DNA of 64,000 nt from Actinophytocola glycyrrhizae (GCF_042653545.1 NZ_JBHSIS010000025.1:68756-132755), one strand, 5' to 3'. Shown: positions 25,588 to 36,399, counted from the stretch's first letter. Translations and numbers: made by a program. Notes: generated from the sequence alone by a model not told the origin.

Positions 25588-25791
25588 TCAGAGAACGGTG
25601 ACGCCGGTCGCCTGCGGGCCCTTCTGGCCCTGGCCAACCTCGAACTGCACGCGCTGGTTCTCGTCGAGCGACTTGAAGCCGCCGCCCTGGATCTCCGAGT
25701 AGTGCACGAAGACGTCGGCGCTGCCGTCGTCCGGCGCGATGAAGCCGAAGCCCTTTTCGGAGTTGAACCACTTCACGGTGCCCTGAGCCAT
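25588..25791 (-). CDS. Cold-shock protein (CspA family)
   Basis: The 67-residue OB-fold protein binds single-stranded RNA and DNA. RNP1 (KGFGFI, residues 13-18) and RNP2 (VFVHY, residues 27-31) are intact, and the length is exactly that of actinobacterial CspA proteins. GGAAGAAAT precedes the ATG. About 130 bases of non-coding sequence lie upstream, before the next gene's stop, enough for the long 5' leader typical of cold-shock mRNAs. A strong hairpin terminator follows. It is probably an abundant RNA chaperone, whether or not cold-induced. Confidence 0.96.
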   Translation of the reverse strand: MAQGTVKWFNSEKGFGFIAPDDGSADVFVHYSEIQGGGFKSLDENQRVQFEVGQGQKGPQATGVTVL

Positions 25792-25928
25792 ATTTCTTCC
25801 TCAACTTTGTGGTGATACGTACGCCGCTGTCTGCGGCGGAAGGTCCGACCACACGGAGGAGGTGCGAACGCCCGCAACAATGTTTCGCGAGCGCGCAATG
25901 ACACGAACACAAAACCAACGACCACGTT

Positions 25929-26828
25929 CTACAGTACACGATCCGCTGGGATCGTGCCGTTCGCACGCAAGATCGACACGGCTTCCACGGTCGCGTACCC
26001 CCGCCACTCGAGCGCCGCGGCGGGGGAGTGGCTGTCGAAGTCGACCGCCCAACCGCCGTCGTCCTGCTGCCCGTCGGCGAGTCGCCGCAGGTCAGCGGCG
26101 ATGACGTCGTCGTGGAACAGCTGCCGGCTCTGCTGCCCCGGCAACGGCGCGAAGTCCAGCGGCCGCATGGTCTCGCCCTCCTTGCCACCGGCAACTGGCA
26201 ACAACCCGTCGGCCGGGATGAAGGTTCGCAGCCTGTCGAGCAGTGGCCCGGCCTCGTCGGACACCCCGGACACCGCGTCGAGAAACCCGACCGCGAACCG
26301 GAGCTCGATCGCGTGCGGCGCCTCCTCCAGCGCGGCGATGGCGTCAAGGCAGTACCGGGTGGCGGCCGCCAACCACGGGTGCCCGGCCACCCGCTCGTCC
26401 GCTGCGGCCACCCGCCACGCCACCCCGGCGACAAAGGCAGTGCTCTGCAGCGACGAGACCCGCGGATCGGCCCGCGCCCAGAACGGCGCACACCCGGCCG
26501 AGTCGGCCACGGGCACCGCGAACGGCACACCCCCGTCGGGCAGGGCCACCCGCCCGAGCCAGTCGCAGACCTCCACCGCCCGGCCGGCGGGCCCGACCTC
26601 GGCGAAGACCTCGAGCGCGTGCAACGCCCCACCGGGCTGGCTCTCGGGCGCCCGCAGGTCAGGCTCAAGCCCCCAGCCGTACCCGCCGTCAGCGTTCCGG
26701 TACCCGTCGACGGCGGCGAGCACAGCCCCGGCGTCCCCCCGCCCGGACAAGTACTCGAACCGACGCCGGTCGAGCAGCCTGGCGTGCGTGGCCATGAAGG
26801 AAGCGGCAGCAGCGATGTCGACAGTCAC
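25929..26828 (-). CDS. Alpha/alpha-toroid (terpene cyclase/prenyltransferase-fold) protein
   Basis: The 299-residue protein shows repeated motifs of the squalene-cyclase/protein-prenyltransferase toroid, such as VDGYRNADGGYGWGLEPDLR, VALPDGGVPFAV, and DGQQDDGGWAVDF, each with the GG-W/Y pattern of QW-like repeats. It has no recognisable catalytic DXDD motif, so it is probably not a triterpene cyclase. There is no signal peptide. Start ATG 26828 is the first after the neighbour. Similar stand-alone proteins are common in actinobacteria and uncharacterised. Confidence 0.75.
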   Translation of the reverse strand: MTVDIAAAASFMATHARLLDRRRFEYLSGRGDAGAVLAAVDGYRNADGGYGWGLEPDLRAPESQPGGALHALEVFAEVGPAGRAVEVCDWLGRVALPDGGVPFAVPVADSAGCAPFWARADPRVSSLQSTAFVAGVAWRVAAADERVAGHPWLAAATRYCLDAIAALEEAPHAIELRFAVGFLDAVSGVSDEAGPLLDRLRTFIPADGLLPVAGGKEGETMRPLDFAPLPGQQSRQLFHDDVIAADLRRLADGQQDDGGWAVDFDSHSPAAALEWRGYATVEAVSILRANGTIPADRVL

Positions 26829-26962
26829 GCCTTCGATTGTCGCCTGCCCGCAACCGGGCGTCTTGAAGCTTTCGGACCGGTACCGGTCTTCTCCCGGCGA
26901 CGTACGTCAGGGGAACAGCGAGTCGCGTCTGCGGTGCACACCGGTTGCGCCGCGGCCCGAAC

Positions 26963-28213
26963 TCACGGGGTGAGGCGCCACAGCGCATCCACCGGTAGAG
27001 CCCTGATCTTCTCGCCGAACGGCAAGGTCTGCTGCCCGGTGTAGAGCACGTAGCCGGCGACGAACCGATCACCGAGATGGCCTGCAAGATTCCGCAAGCC
27101 GGCCAGGTCCTCGGTGCGCACTGTGGCGCCCGCCTTGACCTCTACTCCGATCACCCTGCCGTCGGGTGTTTCGATGACCGCCTCGACTTCCTGCTTGTCC
27201 TTGGTGCGGTAGTGATACAGCCGTCCACGCTCCTCGGACCAGGTGAGCTGGCGGGCGAGTTCCATGACGACGAAGTTCTCCATCATCGCCCCGGCCGCTC
27301 CGCCCGGTTCCCCCAGCCGTATGGGATCTTGCCCGATGAGATGGCTGGCAATGCCGGTATCCACGAACGCGAGTTTCGGGGTACCCACGGCCCGGCGCGT
27401 CTGTCCGGATGACCAGGCCGGAATGCTCTTGATGAGAAAGACCGACGCCAGCAACTCCAAGTAGCGCACGAGTGTGGTTCGCGGTATTCCGGACTGAGCG
27501 GCGAGTGTGGTCGGTTCCAGCAGGCCGCCGGCGCGTCCGGCAAGCAGTGCGATCAGTTTGAGCAAGTCACCTCGGCGCTCGATGCTGGCCAGTTCCAGGA
27601 CGTCGCGTTCGATCAGGGTCGACAGGTAGGAGTCGAAGAAGGCGGTTCGGCGGCGGGGAGCGCGACGGGTGGCTTCTGGGAAGCCGCCGACGACGAGACG
27701 CTCCAGGTAGTCACGGCGGCGCAGGTCCGATGAGTGGTCGAGCCGGGGTCCGTGCCTGAAAGCGGCGTCCACAAACCTGTCGGGAGCCCCGTGCAGCTCT
27801 CCCTGGGAGAACGGCCACAGCTCGATCACCTCCATCCGGCCGGGCAACGCGTCGGGGAGAGTTCGCATGGCCAGGATGCGTGAGGAGCCTGTCAGGAGGT
27901 AGCGGCCGGGTGTCGGGTCCAGATCGACGGACACCTTGATCGGTTGAAGTAGCTCCGGAACCAGCTGTATCTCATCGATGACCATCAGGCTGTCGTGCTC
28001 CACGAACCCGGTTGGGTCGTCCTTGGCGGCCCGCAACGTGGCCGGGTCGTCGAGAAGCCGGAGCACTGTCGGCTGGCGTTCGGTGGCGAGCCTGGTCAAC
28101 GTGCTCTTGCCGGCCTGGCGAGCGCCGTTGACGAGAACGACACGCGTATCTCCGAGCGCTTCGTGAACCAGGGATTCGGCGCGGCGAGGGATCAGGCCGG
28201 GAGGCGCAGGCAT
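26963..28213 (-). CDS. AAA_14 / DUF4143 ATPase
   Basis: The roughly 416-residue protein has an N-terminal AAA+ ATPase (Walker A NGARQAGKST, Walker B LMVIDEIQL, sensor-like LLTGSSR) and a C-terminal DUF4143 domain with a nuclease-like core (MMENFVVMELARQL...YHYRTKDKQEVEAVIETPDGRVIGVEVKAGATV). The DEVD-E-K-like series in that core suggests a PD-(D/E)XK fold. These genes are highly mobile in bacteria and their function is unknown. I use ATG 28213; a start at 28243 is possible. It is preceded by a regular 23-bp repeat array and flanked by fragments similar to the MBL gene at 29881. Confidence 0.85.
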   Translation of the reverse strand: MPAPPGLIPRRAESLVHEALGDTRVVLVNGARQAGKSTLTRLATERQPTVLRLLDDPATLRAAKDDPTGFVEHDSLMVIDEIQLVPELLQPIKVSVDLDPTPGRYLLTGSSRILAMRTLPDALPGRMEVIELWPFSQGELHGAPDRFVDAAFRHGPRLDHSSDLRRRDYLERLVVGGFPEATRRAPRRRTAFFDSYLSTLIERDVLELASIERRGDLLKLIALLAGRAGGLLEPTTLAAQSGIPRTTLVRYLELLASVFLIKSIPAWSSGQTRRAVGTPKLAFVDTGIASHLIGQDPIRLGEPGGAAGAMMENFVVMELARQLTWSEERGRLYHYRTKDKQEVEAVIETPDGRVIGVEVKAGATVRTEDLAGLRNLAGHLGDRFVAGYVLYTGQQTLPFGEKIRALPVDALWRLTP

Positions 28214-28244
28214 GGTGACAGTGTGCCGCACGAGCAAGATCAAC

Positions 28245-28336
28245 GGTCATCTGGACGGTCGTTGCGTGGTCATCTAGCCGACCGGATCCTGGTCATCTAG
28301 ACGGTATTTGTTCGGTCAGCTGGACGGGCGACACGT
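28245..28336. repeat. Four direct repeats with exact 23-bp period (iteron-like)
   Basis: Units begin at 28245, 28268, 28291 and 28314 with GGTCATCTGGACGGT, GGTCATCTAGCCGAC, GGTCATCTAGACGGT and GGTCAGCTGGACGGG. A weaker fifth unit (GGTGGCCTGGACGCT) starts at 28337. The array lies just upstream of the DUF4143 gene. Regular spacing of about two helical turns fits cooperative protein binding. Multiple short repeats also occur at the ends of IS21-family elements, so a relic IS end is the alternative. Confidence 0.75.
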
Positions 28337-28364
28337 GGTGGCCTGGACGCTCCGCAAGGGCAAC

Positions 28365-28560
28365 TCACCAGCCGCGCTTGCGCCACTCGTCGAGTTTCGG
28401 GCGCTCGGCGCCGAGGGTGGAGTCGTCGCCGTGGCCGGGGTAGAACCAGGTGTCGTCCGGGAGTTGTCGAAGATCCGGGACTTCACGTCGTTGAGCAGGG
28501 ACGTGAAGTTCTCCGGTGACGTCGTCCTGCCCACACCGCCCGGGAACAGCGAGTCGCACT
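28365..28560 (-). pseudogene. Duplicated 3' fragment of the MBL-fold hydrolase gene
   Basis: About 195 bp align with the 3' end of the hydrolase gene at 29881-30075 at high identity and in the same orientation. The encoded peptide matches from SLFPGGVGRT through TWFYPGHGDDSTLG to the stop. A one-base deletion near 28486 breaks the frame. No start or upstream part of the gene is present. It and the intact gene bracket the VapBC pair and one further gene as a direct repeat. Confidence 0.8.
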
Positions 28561-28584
28561 GACGGTGAACAACAGGGGTGATGG

Positions 28585-29049
28585 TCAGCGACCTTCATGA
28601 GGTACGACAGGCCGGGCGACTGGCACGACGGTGAGCAGGTCATGAAGCCCGTCGAAGTCACCGGGATTCGTTGTGAACAGAGAAAGGTCCTCAGCGATGG
28701 CCGTCGCCGCGATCATCAGGTCGCCGATGCGGCGTCGTGGCTTTCGTCCGACGGCGACCACCGAGGCAGTCACTCGGCCGTAGGTCCTGGCTGCCTCGAC
28801 ACCGAAGGGGATCGGGTCGAACTCGTGCTCGGCACGTTGGAGTATGTCAAGGCGTCGGGCGCGTTCCGCGTGCTCGTCATAGGTGTTCTGCTCGCTGTTC
28901 GGTCGTACCTGGTGTGGACCTGCGGAGAGTTCGGCGAGCGTTATCGCGCTGATCGCCATTTCCTCCGGCAACTCGGCTGGATCGACCCAGCGGCGAAGGA
29001 TCAGGATGGTCGTGTCGAGGAGGCCCTGGCGATGGGGGCTACTGCTCAT
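28585..29049 (-). CDS. VapC-type PIN-domain toxin
   Basis: The 154-residue PIN protein is expected to be a Mg2+-dependent RNase. Acidic active-site residues are visible in LLDTTIL (Asp near residue 12), ISAITLAELSAG (Glu), GDLMIAATAIAE (Asp) and TNPGDFDGL (Asp). ATG 29049 overlaps the end of the antitoxin frame by eleven bases, the normal VapBC arrangement. An upstream start at 29082 is possible but would lengthen the overlap. Targets of such toxins are usually tRNA or rRNA; the target here is unknown. Confidence 0.88.
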   Translation of the reverse strand: MSSSPHRQGLLDTTILILRRWVDPAELPEEMAISAITLAELSAGPHQVRPNSEQNTYDEHAERARRLDILQRAEHEFDPIPFGVEAARTYGRVTASVVAVGRKPRRRIGDLMIAATAIAEDLSLFTTNPGDFDGLHDLLTVVPVARPVVPHEGR

Positions 29050-29305
29050 AGGGATCGACGGCCTCCGAATCTGCTGCGGCATCCTGGTCCGCGCGGAACG
29101 CAGTGATGTCCACGCTCACGGCGTTACGTGACATGGCGGTGAACTCATCTCGAGCTACGAAGCGTCGGCGCCGACGCAACGGAATCAGCTCTCCGATTTC
29201 ATGCCCGTCACGAGTGACCGTGAAGGATTGACCACCCGCGACGGCGTCCATGATCTCTTTGGACCGGCTGCGAAGGTCCCGCTGGTTGATCTCAGGCTGA
29301 GCCAT
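29039..29305 (-). CDS. Phd/YefM-type antitoxin (VapB partner)
   Basis: The 88-residue protein has the Phd/YefM N-terminal DNA-binding fold (EINQRDLRSRSKEIMDAVAGGQSFTVTRDGHEIGELIP) and an acidic, flexible C-terminus that would wrap the PIN toxin. ATG 29305 is chosen; no strong ribosome site is seen. It is the promoter-proximal gene and overlaps the toxin gene, so it should autoregulate the operon. Confidence 0.86.
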   Translation of the reverse strand: MAQPEINQRDLRSRSKEIMDAVAGGQSFTVTRDGHEIGELIPLRRRRRFVARDEFTAMSRNAVSVDITAFRADQDAAADSEAVDPYEQ

Positions 29306-29486
29306 GTCGCCATGGTACGCGATGTGCCACCCGGTGGCACCTTGTGGCACGCTTGCTGGGCTGCGGCACGCCACATAGCCGAGCAGCGTCGGTGTCGGCG
29401 CGGTACCAGCGGTCTGTAACGCACGGCGATATCTGGCGACCTTGGTCGCGTACGGAGTGACTGCGCAACGCAGCCCGGAGGAATGT

Positions 29487-29843
29487 ATGAGCGAAGATCT
29501 GACGATCACCGTCTCCCCGGAAGAGTTGCCAGGACCTGGCGAGACCGTGGAACTGGTGCGCGGAGACTTTACGATCCTGGTCGAGAACACCAAGGTCGTG
29601 GAGGAAATCGACGAGCCTGCCTACGGTGAGATCGTGTTCTATACGCCGGTCGAGACGGTGCATTCATCCACGAGACGGCACGCTGCCGAGGTGCGGCAGA
29701 AGAATGTGCGAACGAGGGTCGCGTCATCAACGCTGTGCTCGCGTGCTGGCACCCGTCGGGTGAAGTGGCGTTTGCGTGAGCCATTGTCGAACGTCACATG
29801 CGTTCAGTGCCGTGCACTCCTCGCCGATGAAGGTGAGGTCTAG
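29487..29843 (+). CDS. Hypothetical protein with C-terminal CxxC
   Basis: A frame of 118 codons starts at ATG 29487 behind a strong CGGAGGA ribosome site. The first half is acidic (SEDLTITVSPEELPGPGETVELV), the second strongly basic (EVRQKNVRTRVASSTLC...RRVKWRLREP), and it ends with VTCVQCRALLADEGEV. No family is recognised. It lies in the segment bracketed by the MBL-gene duplication, divergent from VapBC, so it may be cargo of that insertion. The abrupt change of composition near residue 62 could mean a frameshift or fusion. Confidence 0.5.
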   Translation: MSEDLTITVSPEELPGPGETVELVRGDFTILVENTKVVEEIDEPAYGEIVFYTPVETVHSSTRRHAAEVRQKNVRTRVASSTLCSRAGTRRVKWRLREPLSNVTCVQCRALLADEGEV

Positions 29844-29880
29844 TCACCCTGGGCGCAGCTCACCGTAGGTCGAGGCTGCA

Positions 29881-30558
29881 CTACCAGCCGCGTTCGCACC
29901 ACTCGTCGAGTTTGGGGCGCTCCTCGCCGAGCGTGGAGTCGTCGCCGTGCCCTGGGTAGAACCAGGTGTCGTCCGGAAGTTGGTCGAAGATCCGCGACTT
30001 CACGTCGTTGATCAACGACGTGAAGTTCTCCGGCGACGTCGTCCGCCCCACACCGCCGGGGAAGAGGGAGTCGCCCGTGAAGAGGTGGGGGTGGCCCGCC
30101 GGGTCGCGGTACAGGAGGGCGACGGAGCCGGGGGTGTGGCCACGGAGGTGGATGACCTCGAGCACGGCGTCGCCGACCGGCACGGTGTCGCCCTGGGTGA
30201 CGTACTGGTCCGGCGGCACGGGGAGCACGTCGGCGTCGGCCTCGTGGGCGATGGTGTTCGCGCCGTAGGCGCCGGCGACGGCGCCCAGTGCGCCCCAGTG
30301 GTCCTCGTGCTGGTGGGTGGTCACGATGGTGCGGAGGGTGGGCCGGTCGTCGCCGTGGCCGATGAGGTCCGAAAGGCGTTCCGGGTCGTTCGCGGCGTCC
30401 ACCAGCAGTGCTTCGTGCGTCCGCCTGCACACGAGGAGGTACGCGTTGTTGTCCATCGGGCCGACCGAGATCTTGGTGATCGTCAGGGCGTCCAGCGTGC
30501 GCCGGGCGGCGGGGCCGCCCGGCTCGACATGACCGGTGTACTCCTCGACAACGTCCAC
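29881..30558 (-). CDS. MBL-fold metallo-hydrolase (glyoxalase II-like)
   Basis: The 225-residue enzyme has the metallo-beta-lactamase motif THQHEDH (His82, His84, Asp86, His87), a downstream LRGHTPGSVALLY and GDSLFPGGVG, and a C-terminal TWFYPGHGDDSTLGEERP that supplies the last His. The set is typical of glyoxalase II-like or mycothiol-linked thioesterases. GTG 30558 starts the protein. A second, decayed copy of its last 65 codons lies at 28365-28560. Substrate unknown. Confidence 0.9.
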   Translation of the reverse strand: MDVVEEYTGHVEPGGPAARRTLDALTITKISVGPMDNNAYLLVCRRTHEALLVDAANDPERLSDLIGHGDDRPTLRTIVTTHQHEDHWGALGAVAGAYGANTIAHEADADVLPVPPDQYVTQGDTVPVGDAVLEVIHLRGHTPGSVALLYRDPAGHPHLFTGDSLFPGGVGRTTSPENFTSLINDVKSRIFDQLPDDTWFYPGHGDDSTLGEERPKLDEWCERGW

Positions 30559-30605
30559 GCCACGGACCCTAGCGGCCCGGGCCGGAGGGCTGACAGCATG
30601 GCCTC

Positions 30606-31148
30606 GTGGAGGACCTCATCAAGAGTGGCTGGCGCTGGTTCAACGAGCCCGCGCGGTGGAGCGGGAACACGGTCACGACCGACCCCGGCACGGACTTCTG
30701 GCACACCACCCATTACGGCTACGTCCGGGACACCGGGCACATCCTGGGCATCGACAAGGCCGGGGACTTCGAGCTGACCGCCACCTTCACGGGTGACTAC
30801 ACCGAGCAGTACGACCAGGCGGGCGTCGCGATCCGGCTCGACGAGAAGAACTGGATCAAGAGCGGTGTCGAGCTGGTCGACGGGCAGCAGCAGGTCTCGG
30901 CGGTGGTCACGCGCGACGTGTCCGACTGGTCGGTCGTGGCGCTCGCCGAGCCGGCCGCGTCGGTCACCGTCAAGGCCGCGCGGACCGGGGACACGGTCAC
31001 CATCTCCTACGGCCTGAACGGTGCGCCACCCGCGACGATGCTGCGGCTCGCCTACTTCCCGCCGGAACTGTCGGTGCTCGCCGGTGTGATGTGCGCGTCA
31101 CCGACCGGGAAGGGGTTCACCACCCGATTCGAGAACATCGCGATCTAG
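30606..31148 (+). CDS. DUF1349 protein (concanavalin-like fold)
   Basis: The 180-residue protein matches DUF1349: a Trp-rich start (SGWRWFNEPARW), TDFWHTTHYGYVRDTGH, FTGDYTEQYDQAGVAIRLDEKNWIKSGVEL and a strand-rich end. The family has a lectin-like jelly-roll fold and is usually cytoplasmic and uncharacterised. ATG or GTG at 30606; 47 bases separate it from the divergent hydrolase start. No partner gene suggests a role. Confidence 0.85.
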   Translation: MEDLIKSGWRWFNEPARWSGNTVTTDPGTDFWHTTHYGYVRDTGHILGIDKAGDFELTATFTGDYTEQYDQAGVAIRLDEKNWIKSGVELVDGQQQVSAVVTRDVSDWSVVALAEPAASVTVKAARTGDTVTISYGLNGAPPATMLRLAYFPPELSVLAGVMCASPTGKGFTTRFENIAI

Positions 31149-31226
31149 CCGATTGATTCCGTGAGTCGGCGTTGCCTGGACGGGCAGGTCCCGGGGATGG
31201 TGGGGAGCCCTTCGACGGCGCAACGA

Positions 31227-31282
31227 GTGCCGTGAATGGGCCGTTCAGGGCGCTCAGCGCCGTGAACGCGCCTTTCAGGGCA
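31227..31282. repeat. Intergenic palindromic repeat, copy 2
   Basis: The core CCGTTCAGGGCGCTCAGCGCC followed by GTGAACGCGCCTTTCAGGGC is almost the same as the copy at 45640. It lies between converging DUF1349 and MDMPI genes, filling the roughly 200-base gap; nothing else is seen there. Confidence 0.75.
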
Positions 31283-31349
31283 TCAGCCCGCGCCGTCGAC
31301 GCGCCCGCCCCAACCGCAGCGCCCACACGGACTCGGTCAGCCAGGGACT

Positions 31350-32153
31350 CTAGCCCCAGGCGGGCAGGACGGGGACGTCTCCGCGCAGGCCGGTGCCGTC
31401 GGAGCGGCCGGTCAGCCACGCGAGCGCGGTCGCGGCGTCCCCGGTCACGTCGTGGCGGGGTTCTTCGCCGCCGTTCACGAGGTCCCACACGCGCTCGCGG
31501 TCGCCGGGCAGCTCGACGGTGAGGCGTACACGCTTGCCGTCTGGCCGGTTGATGTGCCGGGTGACGGCCTCGGCGACGAGGTGTTCGAGGTGGTCGTTGG
31601 GAACCTGGTCGAACGAGAACCCGGCGTCCAGGTCCACCAGGTGCACCCACACCTCGTGCAGGCGCATCGACGGGATGTTGGCCGCGGGGAACGAGGCGGG
31701 CAGCCTGGCCATGACCGGCGCGGACCACGCGTGCTCCGGCATGCCGGTGGCGGCGACCATCAGCCGGTCGCTCGCGGCGCGGAGGTCCTCGACCAGGATC
31801 TGGGCGAGCCGTCCCGCGCCCTCCTCGATGTCCGCGTCGCGGTCCGCGGTGCTGGCGTACATTGGATGCTCGACGCCGGTGCGTGCCCAGGTCAAGAGAT
31901 TGACCAGCCCGTCGGCGTTGCGGGCGAGGTGGGACACGACGTGGGCCCTCGACCATCCGGGCAGCCCGCTCGGCTGGTGGACGGTGTTCTCGTCGAGTCC
32001 CGCGACAACGTGGTCGAGTCTCTCCGTCGCCTGTCGCACCAAGGGAAGCAGGCGTACCGCGCGTTCCGCTGCCGAGCGTTCGTCAGCGCGCCGCTGCGCG
32101 GGTACGTCGTTCTGCCCGACGGATGCTTCAGGTGAGATGCTCATACCGCCCAT
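31350..32153 (-). CDS. Maleylpyruvate isomerase-family (MDMPI) mycothiol-type protein
   Basis: The roughly 267-residue protein matches the MDMPI N-terminal DinB-like fold: LDHVVAGLDENTVHQPSGLPGWSRAHVVSHLARNADGLVNLL and the metal-binding stretch MRLHEVWVHLVDLDAGF, followed by a small C-terminal SCP-like domain. Such proteins use mycothiol, the actinobacterial thiol, or bind Zn2+ with unknown substrate. The start may be ATG 32153 or ATG 32144. It diverges from uvrA, sharing about 180 bases of upstream sequence with it. Confidence 0.87.
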   Translation of the reverse strand: MGGMSISPEASVGQNDVPAQRRADERSAAERAVRLLPLVRQATERLDHVVAGLDENTVHQPSGLPGWSRAHVVSHLARNADGLVNLLTWARTGVEHPMYASTADRDADIEEGAGRLAQILVEDLRAASDRLMVAATGMPEHAWSAPVMARLPASFPAANIPSMRLHEVWVHLVDLDAGFSFDQVPNDHLEHLVAEAVTRHINRPDGKRVRLTVELPGDRERVWDLVNGGEEPRHDVTGDAATALAWLTGRSDGTGLRGDVPVLPAWG

Positions 32154-32331
32154 TCCCGCGTGTTCGGTGGCAGACCTGGTTACTCCAGCGTAGGTGAGCG
32201 CGGCAGTTGACCGGTAGTCACCGAGCGAACCGGAAAATTGTCGGTGCCCCGTTCTAGCATGACCCCGGCCATGGTCCTCGGTCCCTGAACCGGTCCGTGA
32301 CCAGTGAGAACAGAACTTCGAAGGGACTTCA

Positions 32332-35184
<2,853 letters not shown>

Positions 35185-35193
35185 GGTCGTTCT

Positions 35194-36069
35194 TCAGATG
35201 GTGAACGTCACGTCCGTCAGTTTCTCCGACAGGCTCCACAGCCCTGCCGCGGTTTCCCTGTCGTGGGCGGCTCTGCTCGACCGGACCAGCTTCGGGTAGC
35301 CGTGCTGGGTGGTGATGCCGCCAGGGCCGGCGAAGGAGCCGTTCGGCAGGTCCATCGTCGCCGCGTACAGGGTGGGCAGGGCGCCCATCTTCGCGCTCTG
35401 GGCCACCAGGCGGTTGCCCAGAGCCATGACCATGTCCAGCAGGGTTTCCGTGTGGGACTGGAGGTTGGTCGACGCGTAGCCGGGGTGGGCCGCGTGTGCC
35501 TTCAGCGGTGACCCCGCTTCCGTCAGCCTGCGGGCCAGCTCGTGGGTGAACAGCAGGTTCGCGAGCTTCGACTGGTTGTACGCGAGCCACCGCTGGTAGC
35601 GGCGCCGTTCCCAGTTCAGGTCCGTCAGGTCGACCTTGCCCGCCCAGTGCATGGTGCTGGACACCGTGACGACCCGGTCGCGGAGCCGGTCCAGGAGCAG
35701 GCCCGTCAGTGCGAAGTGGCCGAGGTGGTTGGTGCCGATCTGCTTCTCGAAACCGTCGGCGGTGCGGCGGTGGGGGATCGCCATCACACCCGCGTTGTTC
35801 ACCAGCACGTCGACCGGCTCGTCGACCGACTTCGCGAACTCGTGCACCGAGGCCAGGTTCGCCAGGTCCAGTGCCCGCACCTCGACGGTGTCGGCCATGG
35901 TCGCCGCCGCCGCGTTGCCCTTGTCGACGTCGCGGCACGCCAGGATCACCCTGGCGCCCGCCGACGCGAAGGCCGCGGCCGCCGCCTGGCCGATGCCGCT
36001 GTTCGCACCCGTGACGATCACCGTGCGGTCCTTCTGCGGTGGCATGTCGGCCGGTGTCCACTTCGCCAT
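35194..36069 (-). CDS. Short-chain dehydrogenase/reductase
   Basis: The 291-residue SDR has the cofactor motif VTGANSGIGQAAA near residue 18, LDLANLASVHEF, NNAGVMAIPH, and the catalytic YNQSKLANLLF (Tyr and Lys), with Ser in VSSTMHW. It resembles the retinol-dehydrogenase/protochlorophyllide-reductase-like group. The start ATG 36069 lies only nine bases from the CTAG that flanks a MITE, so its native promoter has been displaced. The uvrA and SDR genes converge with nine bases between their stops. Confidence 0.9.
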   Translation of the reverse strand: MAKWTPADMPPQKDRTVIVTGANSGIGQAAAAAFASAGARVILACRDVDKGNAAAATMADTVEVRALDLANLASVHEFAKSVDEPVDVLVNNAGVMAIPHRRTADGFEKQIGTNHLGHFALTGLLLDRLRDRVVTVSSTMHWAGKVDLTDLNWERRRYQRWLAYNQSKLANLLFTHELARRLTEAGSPLKAHAAHPGYASTNLQSHTETLLDMVMALGNRLVAQSAKMGALPTLYAATMDLPNGSFAGPGGITTQHGYPKLVRSSRAAHDRETAAGLWSLSEKLTDVTFTI

Positions 36070-36082
36070 GGCAGCACCCTAG

Positions 36083-36241
36083 GGCGTGTCCCGTGGATCT
36101 TGGTCGATGGGATTCGTGATCCATCTGGTCGCTGGCAAGGCGGAGGAAGGCCCTCGTACCGGGTTGTACTCGGGCTTTCCGGCAACGCGGCCAGCGGCCA
36201 GATGGGCGCGAATACCGCGATCAAGATCCGCGGGACACGCC
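36083..36241. mobile_element. MITE-like element, 159 bp, with CTAG flanks
   Basis: The terminal inverted repeats agree at 24 of 26 positions (left 36081-36106, right 36218-36243), beginning GGCGTGTCCCG. A CTAG tetranucleotide flanks both ends (36079-36082 and 36242-36245), as expected of a target duplication. It contains no gene. The ends resemble those of IS5-type elements common in actinobacteria (from memory). It sits between the SDR start and the broken SRPBCC gene. Confidence 0.85.
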
Positions 36242-36263
36242 CTAGCCCCGGCTCACACGAACG

Positions 36264-36399
36264 GTGTCGCTCAACGACTACCGCTTCCGCGGCGTCTGGT
36301 CCGTGCGCGCCGCCGGGCGGGTCTTCGCCGCGCTCGTCGACGTCGCGGGCTACCCGGACTGGTGTGGCCAGCGCGCTCCGTGCCTACCTCGCCGGCTGA
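36264..36399 (+). pseudogene. Gutted SRPBCC-domain gene
   Basis: GTG 36264 opens a frame reading SLNDYRFRGVWSVRAAGRVFAALVDVAGYPDW, the normal N-terminus of an SRPBCC (polyketide-cyclase-like) protein, then loses similarity after residue about 33. A plausible family C-terminus (SALRAYLAG, stop at 36399) lies in another frame 30 bases on. About 100 central codons are therefore missing. The relic lies directly beside the MITE and overlaps the end of the NmrA-type gene. The C-terminal assignment is tentative. Confidence 0.55.

Noticed and set aside
28245..28360. CRISPR array
   Set aside because: Repeats are only about 15 bp long with 8-bp spacers and poor conservation; the regular 23-bp phasing points to a protein-binding array.
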